From Legionella norrlandica (GTDB lineage: Bacteria; Pseudomonadota; Gammaproteobacteria; Legionellales; Legionellaceae): DNA of 64,000 nt. The notes under the pieces are model-generated. The model ran no database searches, was not told where the DNA came from, and saw only the letters and a program-made list of their open reading frames with translations. Positions 10,195 to 20,838 of this stretch are shown one piece after another. The DNA lies in NCBI RefSeq assembly GCF_000770585.1, contig NZ_JNCF01000006.1:24856-88855 (forward strand). The letters run 5' to 3'. Made by a program: the position numbers and the translations under genes. How positions within the stretch are numbered: the stretch's first letter is position 1; each line of letters begins with the position of its first letter.

Positions 10195-10770
10195 ATGCCT
10201 TTCCTGACACGTGAATTAATTGACCTAATGGGTTTTTCTGCTGTAGGGAACAATGTCCAAATTTCCGATAAGGCTTCTTTTTATAACATCAACCAAATTT
10301 CTATAGGTAATAATGTTCGGATAGATGATTTTTGCGTATTTTCCGCTGGGGATGGTGGGATATACATTGGTGATTATGTTCACATAGCAGTAGGTGTGAC
10401 TGTAATTGGTGCAGGCAAAATTACAATATCTAGTTTTTGTGGTCTTTCTTCGAGGGTTGCTATATATTCTAGTAGTGATGATTATTCTGGGCTAGTGATG
10501 ACAAACCCCACTATCCCAGCTCAATATAAAAGAGTAGCTCACGCAAATGTCTTTTTGGGGAAGCATGTCATTATAGGGAGTGGAAGTATAATTCTTCCTG
10601 GTGTGACTCTAGAGAATGGTGTCGCGGTTGGGGCATTGAGTTTAATAGCAAAGGACTGTAGCGCATTTGGAATCTATGCTGGTTCTCCTGCAAAACGCAT
10701 CAAAGAACGAAGTAAGAATTTATTGCAGCTAGAGGAAAAGTTTCTTTCGCATAACACCCCAACAAATTGA
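10195..10770 (+). CDS. Hexapeptide-repeat acyltransferase (WbbJ/VatD-like)
   Basis: 191 residues of left-handed beta-helix repeats: ISIGNNVRIDDFCVFSA, GIYIGDYVHIAVGV, ITISSFCGLSS, then the external loop SSDDYSG and the C-terminal coils NVFLGKHVIIGSGSIILPG and VAVGALSLIAKD with the YAGSPAKRI ending typical of sugar O- or N-acetyltransferases using acetyl-CoA. GGAG lies just before the ATG. With the upstream aminotransferase it could N-acetylate an aminosugar nucleotide, or O-acetylate the finished glycan. Confidence 0.85.
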   Translation: MPFLTRELIDLMGFSAVGNNVQISDKASFYNINQISIGNNVRIDDFCVFSAGDGGIYIGDYVHIAVGVTVIGAGKITISSFCGLSSRVAIYSSSDDYSGLVMTNPTIPAQYKRVAHANVFLGKHVIIGSGSIILPGVTLENGVAVGALSLIAKDCSAFGIYAGSPAKRIKERSKNLLQLEEKFLSHNTPTN

Positions 10771-10778
10771 ATAAAAAA

Positions 10779-10936
10779 ACTATTTGATTAACTTGAAAAC
10801 CTACCTTGGATTTTTTGTAATAGGTCAAAGATAAGTGTTTTTTCAGGATATTCTGAATAAAAACCATATTGGCTTTAGCTCCAAACCAATTATCAGAAAG
10901 AGTATAATCAAAGGGTACCTGATTGGTAACCGCTCC
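10779..10936 (-). pseudogene. Transposase remnant, IS4-like
   Basis: The minus strand reads GAVTNQVPFDYTLSDNWFG then AKANMVFIQNIL, which resembles the second catalytic-aspartate region of IS4-type DDE transposases (pattern ADSWFxSxxNMxFI). A stop lies immediately upstream, and no start or further domains remain. The fragment sits between the acyltransferase and the end of the minus-strand glycosyltransferase operon. Confidence 0.5.
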
Positions 10937-10995
10937 TTATTCATCCTTTGTCCTTTTAAAAATTGCGGACAAAAGCTATCTTTTTTAAAAACAAG

Positions 10996-13208
10996 TCAAG
11001 ACGTTGCTGCGTAAGGTGAGTTATTATTTGTTTTTGCCATTTCAAAAATATTTAGAACTTCAGCACATTGGCTTTCAATAGAAAACCTTTCTTCCAATTT
11101 TTTCTGGGCACGACAAACTTGTTCAAAATGCTCTTTTGGAGAATTAGCCATTTTTTCAAAAGCACAAAGCCATTCCTCTTGAGTGTCAGCCAAAATACCA
11201 CATCTGTCAGCACAACACTCGTCATACACGGTATTACGACTAGCAATAACTGCTATACCAAGAGCAGTGTACTCTAGCCATTTTAGATTGGTTTTTAAAT
11301 AATTAAAGTGTATTGGTGCTAATGGGCAAATACCAACATCCCAATCGCATTTAGCAAATCTTTTCATAAATTCTTCATAATCACGAATCATTGGAACTGT
11401 TGTTATTCTTTCTTTAAATTCCTTTAATTCTGGAGGAATAGGTATTGGGCCAAATATTTCAAAATTTATGGAGGGATTTCGTCGCAAAAACTCAACAAGG
11501 GAAGGTAGGATCATGCCCAGATCGTGGGTATGGTCAATGCCCATGTAACCAAATTTTCGAATTACGGGCTTCTTTGCTGCCGGAACAACAATCTTGCTGG
11601 CATGAAATATTTTTCCTGTGTATATAGGCGACTTGATACGCAATTTTTCAAATTGGTGCTGTAGACGTTTAGTAGAACAATGCACCAAACTCACATTGTC
11701 AAGCAAATACCTTACGTTTCTTAAGCGTTTCGGATTATTATGAAAATTATATTTTTTTTCCCCAAGCTCGAGGGGTATATTTAAAATATCGTCATCAATG
11801 GTGTAAATTGTTGGTATGCATTTTTGTTCTGCCAATCTCAAAATATATTCTGCACCGGGACCACTATATCGACAAAAAACTAGCTGAGTTGGTTTAAATG
11901 TTAAAAAGCGCTTCAAAAGATAATTATTTATTTCATCATCTTGCAAATGACCTTTAAATTCTGCATTTATCTGTGCCTCAGTTAAGATATCAATTAAAAA
12001 CTTACCTGTTTGTATTAATGGTTTAAGCGGGTTAACCAAACTTAATATTAAAGTCGGAATAAGCCCATTTGCTATGAACAATATGCGTTCCTGATGTTGT
12101 TTATTAGTTTTTATTGCTATAGATCTATTTTCAGTGGCATTAAAAAGTTTTACAAAGCGATAATAAACATCTTTAGGGTTAGTTAGCACTTTCTGATTCT
12201 CTAGAAAACGCTGTTGGATCTTTATAAATTTTTCTGGGTTAAGGGTCGCTTCTTTACTAAAATCTAACCAATCTTGTAAACTGCTAATTTCTGTTAATCC
12301 ATTATAGTTATTGCAATCCATGACGCCTGTCTCCTCTCGCCATATAGCTACTGGGATGCCGGCAAGAATCATGTCGATGAGAATGGAAGATGGCGCCGAA
12401 ATACCGTAAGCAAAGCGTGTTAAGTCGACTTTATAGATTGGATTATTGTTTAATGTCACATTAGGTGGGATTGGGATATTATTTTTTAAGATGAATTGCC
12501 CTCCTGGGTGTGGACGCAGTGTTACTGTTTTTTGATTTTTTGCAAGTTCAGTGCAAAAATCCTTAAATATCTTGATAAAATCAGTTTTGAAATCCCCAGC
12601 AACATTCAAACGCACTGAATGTAAATTTTCACATATCAATCCTTCATGACGACGATCATTTTGTTTTCGAGATGGGGATAATTGTAATACTGCTGGTGGG
12701 CCAGACACATATAACTTTGCCCTTTGTGAAGGAACTATCGAGGTTAATCGTGATGAATCACACCAACCGCAGATAATGTCTGCAGCAAATGTTACCTTTT
12801 CTCCGTGCGCCAAAGTATGGTCTTTGCTGTGCAGAAAACCACACATTCAAATCCATGTTGTAGGGTAATTCTCAACAAGGAGGGAGGGGCAAGTCGAAAA
12901 ACATTATGGGTGGGGGAATGGGCTGGTAGATCTGATTCGCTTGCTGCCACTAAAGAGCCTGATTTTCCTTGCAGAAATTGGATAGCTTCTTTTTCATTGT
13001 CAAAATAATGGATTATAGTTCCTGTAGCTGTGCAAATTTCATTCAGTTCTTTTTGCCAAAGGCCTGAAGCATCACGCTTTAAAAATTTATTCGATACTAA
13101 AAGTTCTGTTTCTAATCCAAGATCTAATGAAGTCATGAACATCAGTGGTCGAATAATATTCACATCCTGCAGCAGATTAACAAGAAAGATAGCATGTCGT
13201 TTCATCAT
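10996..13208 (-). CDS. Bi-domain GT-B glycosyltransferase (frameshifted)
   Basis: ATG at 13208 overlaps the preceding stop by ATGA. The first frame ends out of register near 12839 and the second continues. Restoring one base in the CC at 12839-12840 (plus strand) gives FECVGFLHSKDH and a protein of 737 residues. The N-terminal half has TLRPHPGGQ and SSILIDMILAGIPVAIW, reminiscent of CDP-glycerol/capsule-type transferases. The C-terminal half is GT4-like: KFGYMGIDHTHDLG, FEIFGPIPIPPE, CDWDVGICPLAP and LKWLEYTALGIAVIAS. Last gene of a four-gene minus-strand operon. Likely adds sugars or polyol-phosphate to a surface polymer. Confidence 0.7.
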
Positions 13209-14733
13209 GGGGTTACTTCCAGGTTGTATGATGGTATGTCAGTTAATAGCCACCAGGGCGCTTTAGAATTCTCTGAATAAAAATAAACTAATTGAGGGAA
13301 TAGAAATTGTAGGGATTTTGCCACATCATTCATAACTTTTGCATAACTTGCTGTGAAATTTATGGAGGTATTCTTGTAGTTAAGAGCACCTCTTTGGCAA
13401 TTACGATTAGAGATTAACTGGGATAAATTAATCTTATGATAGAGCCTGTCTACAATTTTTTCACACCCCAAAAAATTATTCTGTATTTGCTTACTTAACA
13501 TCGAACAGTATTTTTCGGAAATATAAATGCTAAGATCATCGGAATTAAAAGAAAAACGAAGGTCAAAATTTAATTTTTCTTTACAAAAAGGACTTGCTAT
13601 GGAGAGTACCCCTACTTTTTGTACAAATTTATGTATCTCTCCCAAGGTATTTTTTCCATGGATAACAGCAATCAAAGGTTTATTGAGGTTGCAAGGAGAC
13701 GATCCTGCATTGCAAGTTTCAATGAATTTGGCTAATTTTTCTGCTTCGAGTTCTGGTGATGCCCATTGTTCCATGATTTCTATCAAATCTGGAATGGTCT
13801 CTTTCCGCAGAGCGAGTGAGCCATTTTTAAGGTCATTTATCAGTTGTTGTGGATCTCTGTAAATAAATGGGGACAATTTTTCATACAGAGGATATCCGCA
13901 AGACAATACTTGAGTGCCTGACACCAGAGTTGTTACTGCTCTATTGAGAGACTTTGCGATGCTAAAATTTTGCGCATTAACAGGTAAAAAGCACATCATA
14001 CTACGTGCTAACAATGCGGCTTCCTGTTCTTCAGTCCAGTCATCAACGGTGTAAGGAACCGGTATCCGTCTAAGCATTGCCAAGGCATCCGCAGTCATGG
14101 CGCGTTGGTTAGTTAGTATCTCTAATTGAATATCGAACTCTTTATCACGCAAGCTTGCAAGCTCTCCGGAAAATGCGACAAGATCCTTCAGTCCGACGGG
14201 AAAATAGGGGTTATCGCCAATCCCAAACCAGCCAACAGTCAGAACTTTGGATTGGTTAAAATAATCCATTTTGGATTGAATTGCAGATTGAAGGACGTTT
14301 TTATCAATATCGGGAGATGAGTCATTCATGATGTGGATTTTTTGTCCCATCGCTAATTGATTAGCTACTTCGGCAATGGCAGGTGTTGAGCATAAAATAA
14401 AATCAATGTATTGTAAAATAGAGCATAACCAATAACGTAATTTTGGAAATCGATTGTCATTGGTTTGGCTGAAGTAATCATCAAAAAGATCGATACCTAC
14501 CATTTTCTTCTGATTTTTTAAAAGACAGGTAATTACTAATGCTCTGGCATCATAGCATTTACTGATAAGATAAGAATCATGAGAAAAATCCTTCTTATCA
14601 GCCAAGTATTGGATTGGTACAATACTGAGCTCATGCCCGAGATGTTGAAGTGCGTTTTCAATTCGGCGATATCTTATGCGGACCCCCGCTTGCTTCAAAT
14701 AGTCCTCGGAGGTACCAGAATACAAATCCTCAT
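13205..14733 (-). CDS. GT-B glycosyltransferase (frameshift near start)
   Basis: The long frame only opens at a TTG (14725), but ATG at 14733 overlaps the upstream stop as ATGA and reads MRICILVP before leaving frame. Adding one base at about 14711 gives MRICILVPSEDYLKQAGVRI and 509 residues. KVLTVGWFGIGDNPYFPVG (middle) and SMMCFLPVNAQNFSIAKSLN are GT4-type nucleotide-binding features; VKxLNR-like NRAVTTLVSGTQVLS follows. The C-terminal 150 residues are not recognised. It is translationally coupled to both neighbours. Function inferred from context: glycan assembly. Confidence 0.65.
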
Positions 14734-16433
14734 CCTTTTATTATCTCCAATACGCTTGTCATTTTGTTTATAATGTTTTTAGGTATTATTGTATAGATTG
14801 CTGAGTTTGAGTTCATATTTAATTTCTCAGTCAATATTTCATCACCTAAATAGCCTGCAGAAATTATGGATGTACAAAAATGTAGATATCCTTGCATCAT
14901 AGATCGGATTCCATAGTCCAAATTGATATCAAAATCTGAAATGGCTTTATTGTTGAATCCTCCAATACGGTCCCAGATGTCTTTTCGTACCATGAAAAAA
15001 ATGGATGAATTGGCTGCTACTGGATAGGTAGTAAAAGGAAAAATATCGTGGCAATCAAACTCTGAAAATATTAATTGGCTCGAAGGTGAATGGGAGGGGA
15101 ATATACCTCCTGAGTATACTTTTACTGGGGAGCTATTTGTTTTTTCTTGATTATCTCTTATCAATAGACAACTGGCGGAAGCTATCTTATCACCGCCTGC
15201 TATTAGACATAGGGTTTCAACAGTTCGCGGGTCATGTAGTACAATTTCTTCATGTGCAATCAACAAATAACCATTTTGCGTATATTGCGTTGCTAAATTG
15301 ATCTGTTCACTACGAGACAAATTGTTTTTATTTTCTATTACCGTATTTTTTCCTGGAAAAAAGCGTTCTAGTTTTTCAGTAATTTGCTCCGAAGGCAATT
15401 TTGTTATGGCTACTATGTGAATGTTCTCAGCTATTGTTTGCCATTGTAATGACTCAAGGAATGCGCTTAATGCGGGTAGGTTGTGGCCGCATAATGGTAG
15501 CAATATGAAGATAGTATCCTTCACTACTAAAGGTTGGTGCTTTAGCCCACGAAAAATGGGTTTCTTATATTCAATAGGTAATGGCAAAATTAAATTACTT
15601 TCATTTTGAGGGTGTTTATCATGAAATTTTACAGCAAAAGGGATATTTGAAATTTCTCCTGCATTGAAAAGATTGTTTTTCTGTGACAGAGGAATTAAGA
15701 CAGGGAAATAACGGATTGCATCAGTAGCTTGAAAGTCTAGTAATTCGTTGCCAAGAGGGGGGACTTGAATTTTCCACTCAGGTTTTAATGTGCCTTTATC
15801 AATAATTACAAAGGAAGGTACCGTGCAAGGAGCCTTAGGCGTGTTGAATTGCCTTGTAACCAGTGCATGAAGAGACGGAATACAATCTGGGGGTAAAACT
15901 AATCCAACCAAAGCATTTTTTTCACGAGCAATAATTTGTTCGGTTAAGTTCTTATTTAGAAACTCGGGCAGCGTAGCCAGGTTCTCTTCAAGATAAGATG
16001 AGACCTTGGATGGGAGATTGGAATCGCATGGGTGAGAGGCTAATTTGATATGCATAATAACAGCAAGCCAGGTTCGAAATGCGGTTGAAAAAATGGGCTC
16101 TGCTCCTGTAGCTCCTTGCTGTAACTCAACTTCAATTCGTCCTAAAGCCAGATTTTCATGCTGATTATTTGCAATTCCAAGCCATTGATCGAGCAATCGT
16201 GTTGATAAGGCTTGCAGATTGTCAGGATAACTTAATTTATTATCAATGGCACATAATTCACCATAATGCATCCCTCCACGAGATAAGGAAGGGAATGGAA
16301 TGATGGATGTTTTAAGTAAATTGCCATCAGGCGATGTTACAACCACCAATAGAGGAAAAAATGGATTAGTTAACGGCACATTGAGAAATGCAGGGTTATG
16401 GCCATTTAGAATGGTTTCAGCTCTCATTTTCAA
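14730..16433 (-). CDS. GT2-like glycosyltransferase with unknown N-terminal domain
   Basis: 567 residues. The first 300 match no domain I recognise. From about residue 305 a GT-A-like fold is visible: TIFILLPLCGHNLPALSAFL, a HIVAITKLPSEQ strand, GYLLIAHEEIVLHDPRTVE in place of a DxD, and VRKDIWDRIGGFNNKAIS then DFDINLDYGIRSMMQGY, the acceptor-side motifs of family 2. Four-base overlaps (16430-16433 and 14730-14733) couple it to the genes on either side. Role inferred: sugar transfer on the same glycan as its operon partners. Confidence 0.65.
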   Translation of the reverse strand: MKMRAETILNGHNPAFLNVPLTNPFFPLLVVVTSPDGNLLKTSIIPFPSLSRGGMHYGELCAIDNKLSYPDNLQALSTRLLDQWLGIANNQHENLALGRIEVELQQGATGAEPIFSTAFRTWLAVIMHIKLASHPCDSNLPSKVSSYLEENLATLPEFLNKNLTEQIIAREKNALVGLVLPPDCIPSLHALVTRQFNTPKAPCTVPSFVIIDKGTLKPEWKIQVPPLGNELLDFQATDAIRYFPVLIPLSQKNNLFNAGEISNIPFAVKFHDKHPQNESNLILPLPIEYKKPIFRGLKHQPLVVKDTIFILLPLCGHNLPALSAFLESLQWQTIAENIHIVAITKLPSEQITEKLERFFPGKNTVIENKNNLSRSEQINLATQYTQNGYLLIAHEEIVLHDPRTVETLCLIAGGDKIASASCLLIRDNQEKTNSSPVKVYSGGIFPSHSPSSQLIFSEFDCHDIFPFTTYPVAANSSIFFMVRKDIWDRIGGFNNKAISDFDINLDYGIRSMMQGYLHFCTSIISAGYLGDEILTEKLNMNSNSAIYTIIPKNIINKMTSVLEIIKG

Positions 16434-19420
16434 TGATTTGTCCTGATTATTTCATATTGATAAAATCTAACGACGAGTGGTTCATCAGTATTTTCAGATA
16501 TGTTGTCAAAGCGAAAACGCAAAGTGTAATCATTGATGAAAGCAATATCAGCTATAATAATTTGTGGGCTGATTAAGTTAGTAAAAGTGTACTTTAATGT
16601 CTGTGGTTTTGAACCAAAATAGTCTTTTATAGGACGCTTTATCAAGTCATCATAACAATGTAAGGATTCTTCAACATCACAGCATTGTATTTTGCAAAAA
16701 ACGATAATCGACTCTATAAATGGAGAGAATTTTCTCTGAAAATTCTCATTGCACATTTCGCTTGGTATTGTCCCAAGGATGGTTCCCTCTAGTTCTACTG
16801 TTACAAAATTTTTATCACGCTTTAAATCAGCCTGTTTTTTCCAATTGATTTTTTGAGGTTGAATCATAGGAAAAGAAACTGGAACAATGGCTTTTTCTGG
16901 AGGCGCGAAGCGTTTTGTTTTATCCGTTTGCTCCTTCGTTTTTATGTCCGATGGAACGATAGTACGGCTTTCAATATTTCCAAATAAAAGATAATGAATA
17001 AGAGGATTTATTCTGTTTTCGGCTACATCCTGATATGTTTTGAGATATGCTTTAGTATTAAATTTAGGACCAGGATCTCTGCCCTCTTTGGCTCCGTAGT
17101 AAAGATAATGTATTATGGGGTCAATATTGCTTTGAGCGACATCTTGATATTGATCAAGATACCATGCTTTATCAAATAAATCGGTTTGTTGAATAATTGT
17201 TTTATACTTATTAATTTCAAAAGATTTTCTGCTTTTTTTAACTAAGAATTTTTTAAAAATAGGAGTTAACTTCCTTTGCTTCTTTTTATATGTAATTGCT
17301 GTGTGGATTGTTTTTTTTAGGGAAGTAGGTGGGTGCCCTGATTTTTTTCCAACTAACATATAATGAATTAAGGGGTTTATGTCGCTTGCTACAATCGAAC
17401 AAGAATCACAATAAGCATTGGTATTAAAATTGGGTCCTGGATCGCGCCCTTCAGCAGCACCATATAATAAATAATGAAGAGCCGGTTCAATTTTTTTCTG
17501 AGCTACATCTTTGTATTGAGCAAGATACCAGTTGGAGTCCAAATATCCAGAACGACGAATGATACGCACTTTGGCTTTTAGGTTATCGGTATCCGAAGAG
17601 TTCTTTTTTCTTTTTCTAATAGGTTTTGCCAGAGCTCGGAGTGATTTTGTGAGCTTCCATGATAGAGTATCTGACATCAGCATAGATTGTATTTTCTCAC
17701 GTATCAATTCTTTGTTTTTTAGAGAAAGTTCTTTTTCTCGCTTCTCAAGTTTGTTTTTAATGTAGCTAAGCTCTTGTTTTTGGGAATCAAGTTGATTTTT
17801 TAATTTCTTTTTTTCTGAAATGATTGAAGTATTTGTGGTGGATAAAACTTTTATTTCTTCATTCTGTGCTGCTAATAATCGGTTAATTTTGTAATTTTTT
17901 TGGTTAAGTTTATCGCTTTCATCCGTTGCAATGAGAAGTCGTTTCTGTAAATCATTATTATTTTCTTTAAGAGCCTCATTTTCAAGAGAATAATCTCTTA
18001 ATTGAACCTGTATTTTTTGGCCATCTTCTTCAATTTTATTTAATTCTTTTTGCAAGTTATTAATTTGGGTTTCTTGTTCAAGGATTTGCCGACGAAGTGT
18101 AATCTCTGTTCTTTTGCAGGTATCAATTTGATTTTCCTGTTCATTGATTTGCTGGCGAAGTATAATTTTTTCTCTTTTGCAGGTATCAATTTGATTTTCC
18201 TGTTCATTGATTTGTTGGCGAAGTATAATTTCTTTTCTTTTGAAGGTATCAATTTGATTTTCTTGTTCATTGATTTGCTGATGGAGAATAGCCGATCCAG
18301 TCTGCAAGAAGTTGATTTGGTTTCCTTTTTCAGTTAACTCAGTGAGCAATTTAAGTTTCTCTGACTCGAGATCTTGGATTAGAGCTCGTTGCTCGAACGA
18401 AGTTTCTTCAATCGTAATTAATTTATTCTGAATTTCGGCAAATTCTTTCCTGAAGTATTTTAGTTTTGATGTTGATCTTCTTCCTTCTGAAATTAAGCGT
18501 GAAAAAGCGGGGCCAGCTTCGTTCAAAGCATTTCTGATACTATCGAGGATGGAGTAATCGTTCGGATTTTCTCCAGTAATTACCCATCGATTAAAAATTT
18601 CAAAACTGTCACGTAACCATGCAGAAAGAGTAGGGTTTTCAGTTACTGTGTCAGGAGTTTCATAATGGTGTCTATGGCTATGGGACAAGAATGCTGCAAT
18701 TTCTTCTGCCACTTTGTCGGAAAAACGCGGCCAATGAATGCCTAATGCGGATTGAGCTTCAGTGATTAGGCGTCCCCATTTTTTTATTAATTGATCATAA
18801 CTTATAAAAAAGCGCGGTTGATTGCGTGAAATTTGCTCAGCATCTAAAACATAACGCAACCATAATAAATGTCCAAAAGGTTGTTCTAATCCGTTGCGTT
18901 TTTGCAGAGAGGCAGCTACTTCAAGGGGATTTCGGTGACAAAAAACAATTAAAGGTTGTATGTTCATTTTGCCAAGGACATTCAACCAAAAAGGTGCTAA
19001 ACGACATATTCTCGGATCTTTCAACGCAAATAATTTCGATCCCATAAATTCTTCTTGTAGCAGGTTTATGGCTTCCTCTTGAAAACTCATTGCCTTGGGT
19101 GAATGAAACCATCCTTTATTAAATTCTGCCCAATCCTGCCAATGACTTCCTGCAGAATCTAAAATTCTATCATTCAATCGGTTAATTGGAATGGACTCCC
19201 AATGACCAAGTTCATTACTAGTATTGGCTCCCAATAAATTATTAGGTAAATCACAACCAAGTAAGTTTAGCACACGGGTTAATGCGCTTGTTCCAGAACG
19301 GTGCATGCCAAGCACAAAAATACAAATAGCTTTATTTGTGTTAATAGCTAAATTATTTTTATGCTTGGATTCTACGTTATTTTCTTCCAAGAGTATTACA
19401 GAATTATCTTCAATCATCAT
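16430..19420 (-). CDS. Sulfotransferase fused to coiled coil and DVA-type repeats
   Basis: 996 residues. The N-terminal 300 form a PAPS sulfotransferase: FVLGMHRSGTSALTRVL (P-loop-like, 38-44) and FCHRNPLEVAASL. Residues about 340-595 are a long coiled coil that includes near-identical 21-residue repeats (LRQQINEQENQIDTCKREKI). Then two copies of a WYLxQYxDVAxxxIxPxxHYLxYG / GRDPGPxFNTxAY unit (about 625-695 and 745-820) appear, a repeat found in bacterial glycan-processing proteins. A C-terminal domain of about 130 residues is unknown. First gene of a minus-strand operon linked by ATGA overlap to three glycosyltransferases. May scaffold the complex as well as transfer sulfate. Confidence 0.75.
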   Translation of the reverse strand: MMIEDNSVILLEENNVESKHKNNLAINTNKAICIFVLGMHRSGTSALTRVLNLLGCDLPNNLLGANTSNELGHWESIPINRLNDRILDSAGSHWQDWAEFNKGWFHSPKAMSFQEEAINLLQEEFMGSKLFALKDPRICRLAPFWLNVLGKMNIQPLIVFCHRNPLEVAASLQKRNGLEQPFGHLLWLRYVLDAEQISRNQPRFFISYDQLIKKWGRLITEAQSALGIHWPRFSDKVAEEIAAFLSHSHRHHYETPDTVTENPTLSAWLRDSFEIFNRWVITGENPNDYSILDSIRNALNEAGPAFSRLISEGRRSTSKLKYFRKEFAEIQNKLITIEETSFEQRALIQDLESEKLKLLTELTEKGNQINFLQTGSAILHQQINEQENQIDTFKRKEIILRQQINEQENQIDTCKREKIILRQQINEQENQIDTCKRTEITLRRQILEQETQINNLQKELNKIEEDGQKIQVQLRDYSLENEALKENNNDLQKRLLIATDESDKLNQKNYKINRLLAAQNEEIKVLSTTNTSIISEKKKLKNQLDSQKQELSYIKNKLEKREKELSLKNKELIREKIQSMLMSDTLSWKLTKSLRALAKPIRKRKKNSSDTDNLKAKVRIIRRSGYLDSNWYLAQYKDVAQKKIEPALHYLLYGAAEGRDPGPNFNTNAYCDSCSIVASDINPLIHYMLVGKKSGHPPTSLKKTIHTAITYKKKQRKLTPIFKKFLVKKSRKSFEINKYKTIIQQTDLFDKAWYLDQYQDVAQSNIDPIIHYLYYGAKEGRDPGPKFNTKAYLKTYQDVAENRINPLIHYLLFGNIESRTIVPSDIKTKEQTDKTKRFAPPEKAIVPVSFPMIQPQKINWKKQADLKRDKNFVTVELEGTILGTIPSEMCNENFQRKFSPFIESIIVFCKIQCCDVEESLHCYDDLIKRPIKDYFGSKPQTLKYTFTNLISPQIIIADIAFINDYTLRFRFDNISENTDEPLVVRFYQYEIIRTNH
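18056..18306 (-). repeat. 63-bp in-frame tandem repeat (3-4 copies)
   Basis: The motif GGTATCAATTTGATTTTC recurs at 18119, 18182 and 18245, exactly 63 bases apart, with a diverged flanking copy on the 18056 side. Each unit encodes 21 residues of coiled coil, so copy-number change keeps the frame and alters rod length by three heptads. Confidence 0.9.
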
Positions 19421-19571
19421 AGTTATTCCATTACTTAGTAGTATTACCTACCATTCGAAAACTTTTGATCGGTTTTTTGGGAATCAGCTTAATTGTAATA
19501 AATCATCCTTTGGCTCAATCCAATCGGACAAACGCATTAACCCGTAGGGCCGCAAACAGCACTGCTCTGTA

Positions 19572-20528
19572 TTAACAATTTGTTGAAGCTAAGTTATCTT
19601 CTGCTTGTTTTAAGTAATGACTATTCAAAAATTGACCAATATAAGGATTTTCCTCTTCCAGACTCAATTCCATCAAATATCGTCCATATGCTGTTTTGAT
19701 TAATGGTTTTGCTAAGGATAATAGTTGGTCTTTATTAATCCATCCATAATGAAAAGCAATTTCTTCCAGGCATCCCATTTTGCTTCCTTGGCGTTTCTCA
19801 ACAGCGGAGACGAAATGAGAAGCTTCAATTAGAGATTCATGGGTGCCAGTATCGAGCCAGGCGTATCCTCGCCCTAGTAATTGGACATTGAGTTGGTTTC
19901 GATTGAGGTATAAGTTATTGAGGCAAGTAATTTCTAATTCTCCACGGGCGGATGGCGTTACTTTTTTTGCTAACTGACACACTTGATTATCATAAAAATA
20001 CAATCCGGTAACAGCGTAATTGGATTTGGGTCTCAGAGGTTTTTCTTCAAGCGAAATGACCCGTTGATATTTATCAAATTCTACTACCCCATAACGCTCA
20101 GGATCTTGAACGCGATACCCAAAAATACAGGCTCCACGATGTTGCTCAACAATCTCTCTGGCTTGGTTCAGTGCTTTGACCAAGCCATGGCCATAAAATA
20201 TATTATCCCCTAGAACCAGGCAAGCATCCTCTTTTCCTAAAAATGATTCTCCCAAAATAAAAGCTTGGGCAAGACCATCTGGTGATGGTTGCTCAACGTA
20301 TTCAATTTTTAAACCCCATTGATTTCCATTTTTTAGTAAACGTTGAAAAGAAGGCATGTCTTCAGGAGTAGTAATAATCAATATTTCTCTGATGCCGGTA
20401 AGCATTAGTAAGGACAATGGGTAATATACCATTGGTTTGTCGTAAATGGGGATTAGGTGCTTGTTCACCCCTTGAGTCGCGGGGTAAAGACGTGTTCCAG
20501 AACCTCCTGCCAGAATAATCCCTTTCAT
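19572..20528 (-). CDS. rmlA: Glucose-1-phosphate thymidylyltransferase
   Basis: 318 residues with the nucleotidyltransferase signature [20 protein letters not shown], the metal/nucleotide segment [31 protein letters not shown] and [13 protein letters not shown], all characteristic of RmlA/RfbA. It makes dTDP-glucose from dTTP and glucose-1-phosphate, the entry to dTDP-rhamnose and dTDP-aminosugars such as the DegT enzyme nearby might use. The tail is about 25 residues longer than usual. rmlB, C and D are not in the window. Divergent from the Kps-like operon. Confidence 0.95.
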   Translation of the reverse strand: MKGIILAGGSGTRLYPATQGVNKHLIPIYDKPMVYYPLSLLMLTGIREILIITTPEDMPSFQRLLKNGNQWGLKIEYVEQPSPDGLAQAFILGESFLGKEDACLVLGDNIFYGHGLVKALNQAREIVEQHRGACIFGYRVQDPERYGVVEFDKYQRVISLEEKPLRPKSNYAVTGLYFYDNQVCQLAKKVTPSARGELEITCLNNLYLNRNQLNVQLLGRGYAWLDTGTHESLIEASHFVSAVEKRQGSKMGCLEEIAFHYGWINKDQLLSLAKPLIKTAYGRYLMELSLEEENPYIGQFLNSHYLKQAEDNLASTNC

Positions 20529-20838
20529 ATTTTCCCTTTATATACGAAATCAAGGAATTGAATATTAACAAGGGTTATTGTTGATGTCTATAAAGGAAAT
20601 TATTTGCTTGAGCAATAAAAAATATTCGCGTAGGATTAGCATAAATTCGTCAGTGGTTGTCTCGAATAATTCTTCCTTCACCAGAAAGTTCATTTGAGAG
20701 ACGCTTATTACCCTCTCTCCCTAACCTTCTCCCTTATTCGGGAGGAGACTTAAGGTGAAAGATTATAAAAATGGCTTTTGATGACTTAAGAATATGGCCG
20801 TTTGGACCGGGTTATTAATTTAGGATTTTAGTCATAGG
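20529..20838. other. Divergent intergenic region, rmlA / kpsE-like
   Basis: 310 bases between divergent transcription units. It contains the short repeat at 20711-20748 and otherwise AT-rich sequence; no confident promoter could be placed. Confidence 0.4.
20711..20748. repeat. Short interspersed repeat with CTCCC/GGGAG hairpin
   Basis: CCCTCTCTCCCTAACCTTCT followed by CCCTTATTCGGGAGGAG resembles the widespread intergenic repeat type built on CTCTCCC and GGGAGAG. CTCCC and GGGAG pair around a six-base loop. It lies in the spacer between rmlA and the Kps-like operon. Confidence 0.5.

Noticed and set aside
18040..18337. Open frames on both strands over the 63-bp repeats, and a possible CRISPR-like array
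   Set aside because: The frames are shadows of a repeated coiled coil. Units are contiguous with no unique spacers, so it is not CRISPR.
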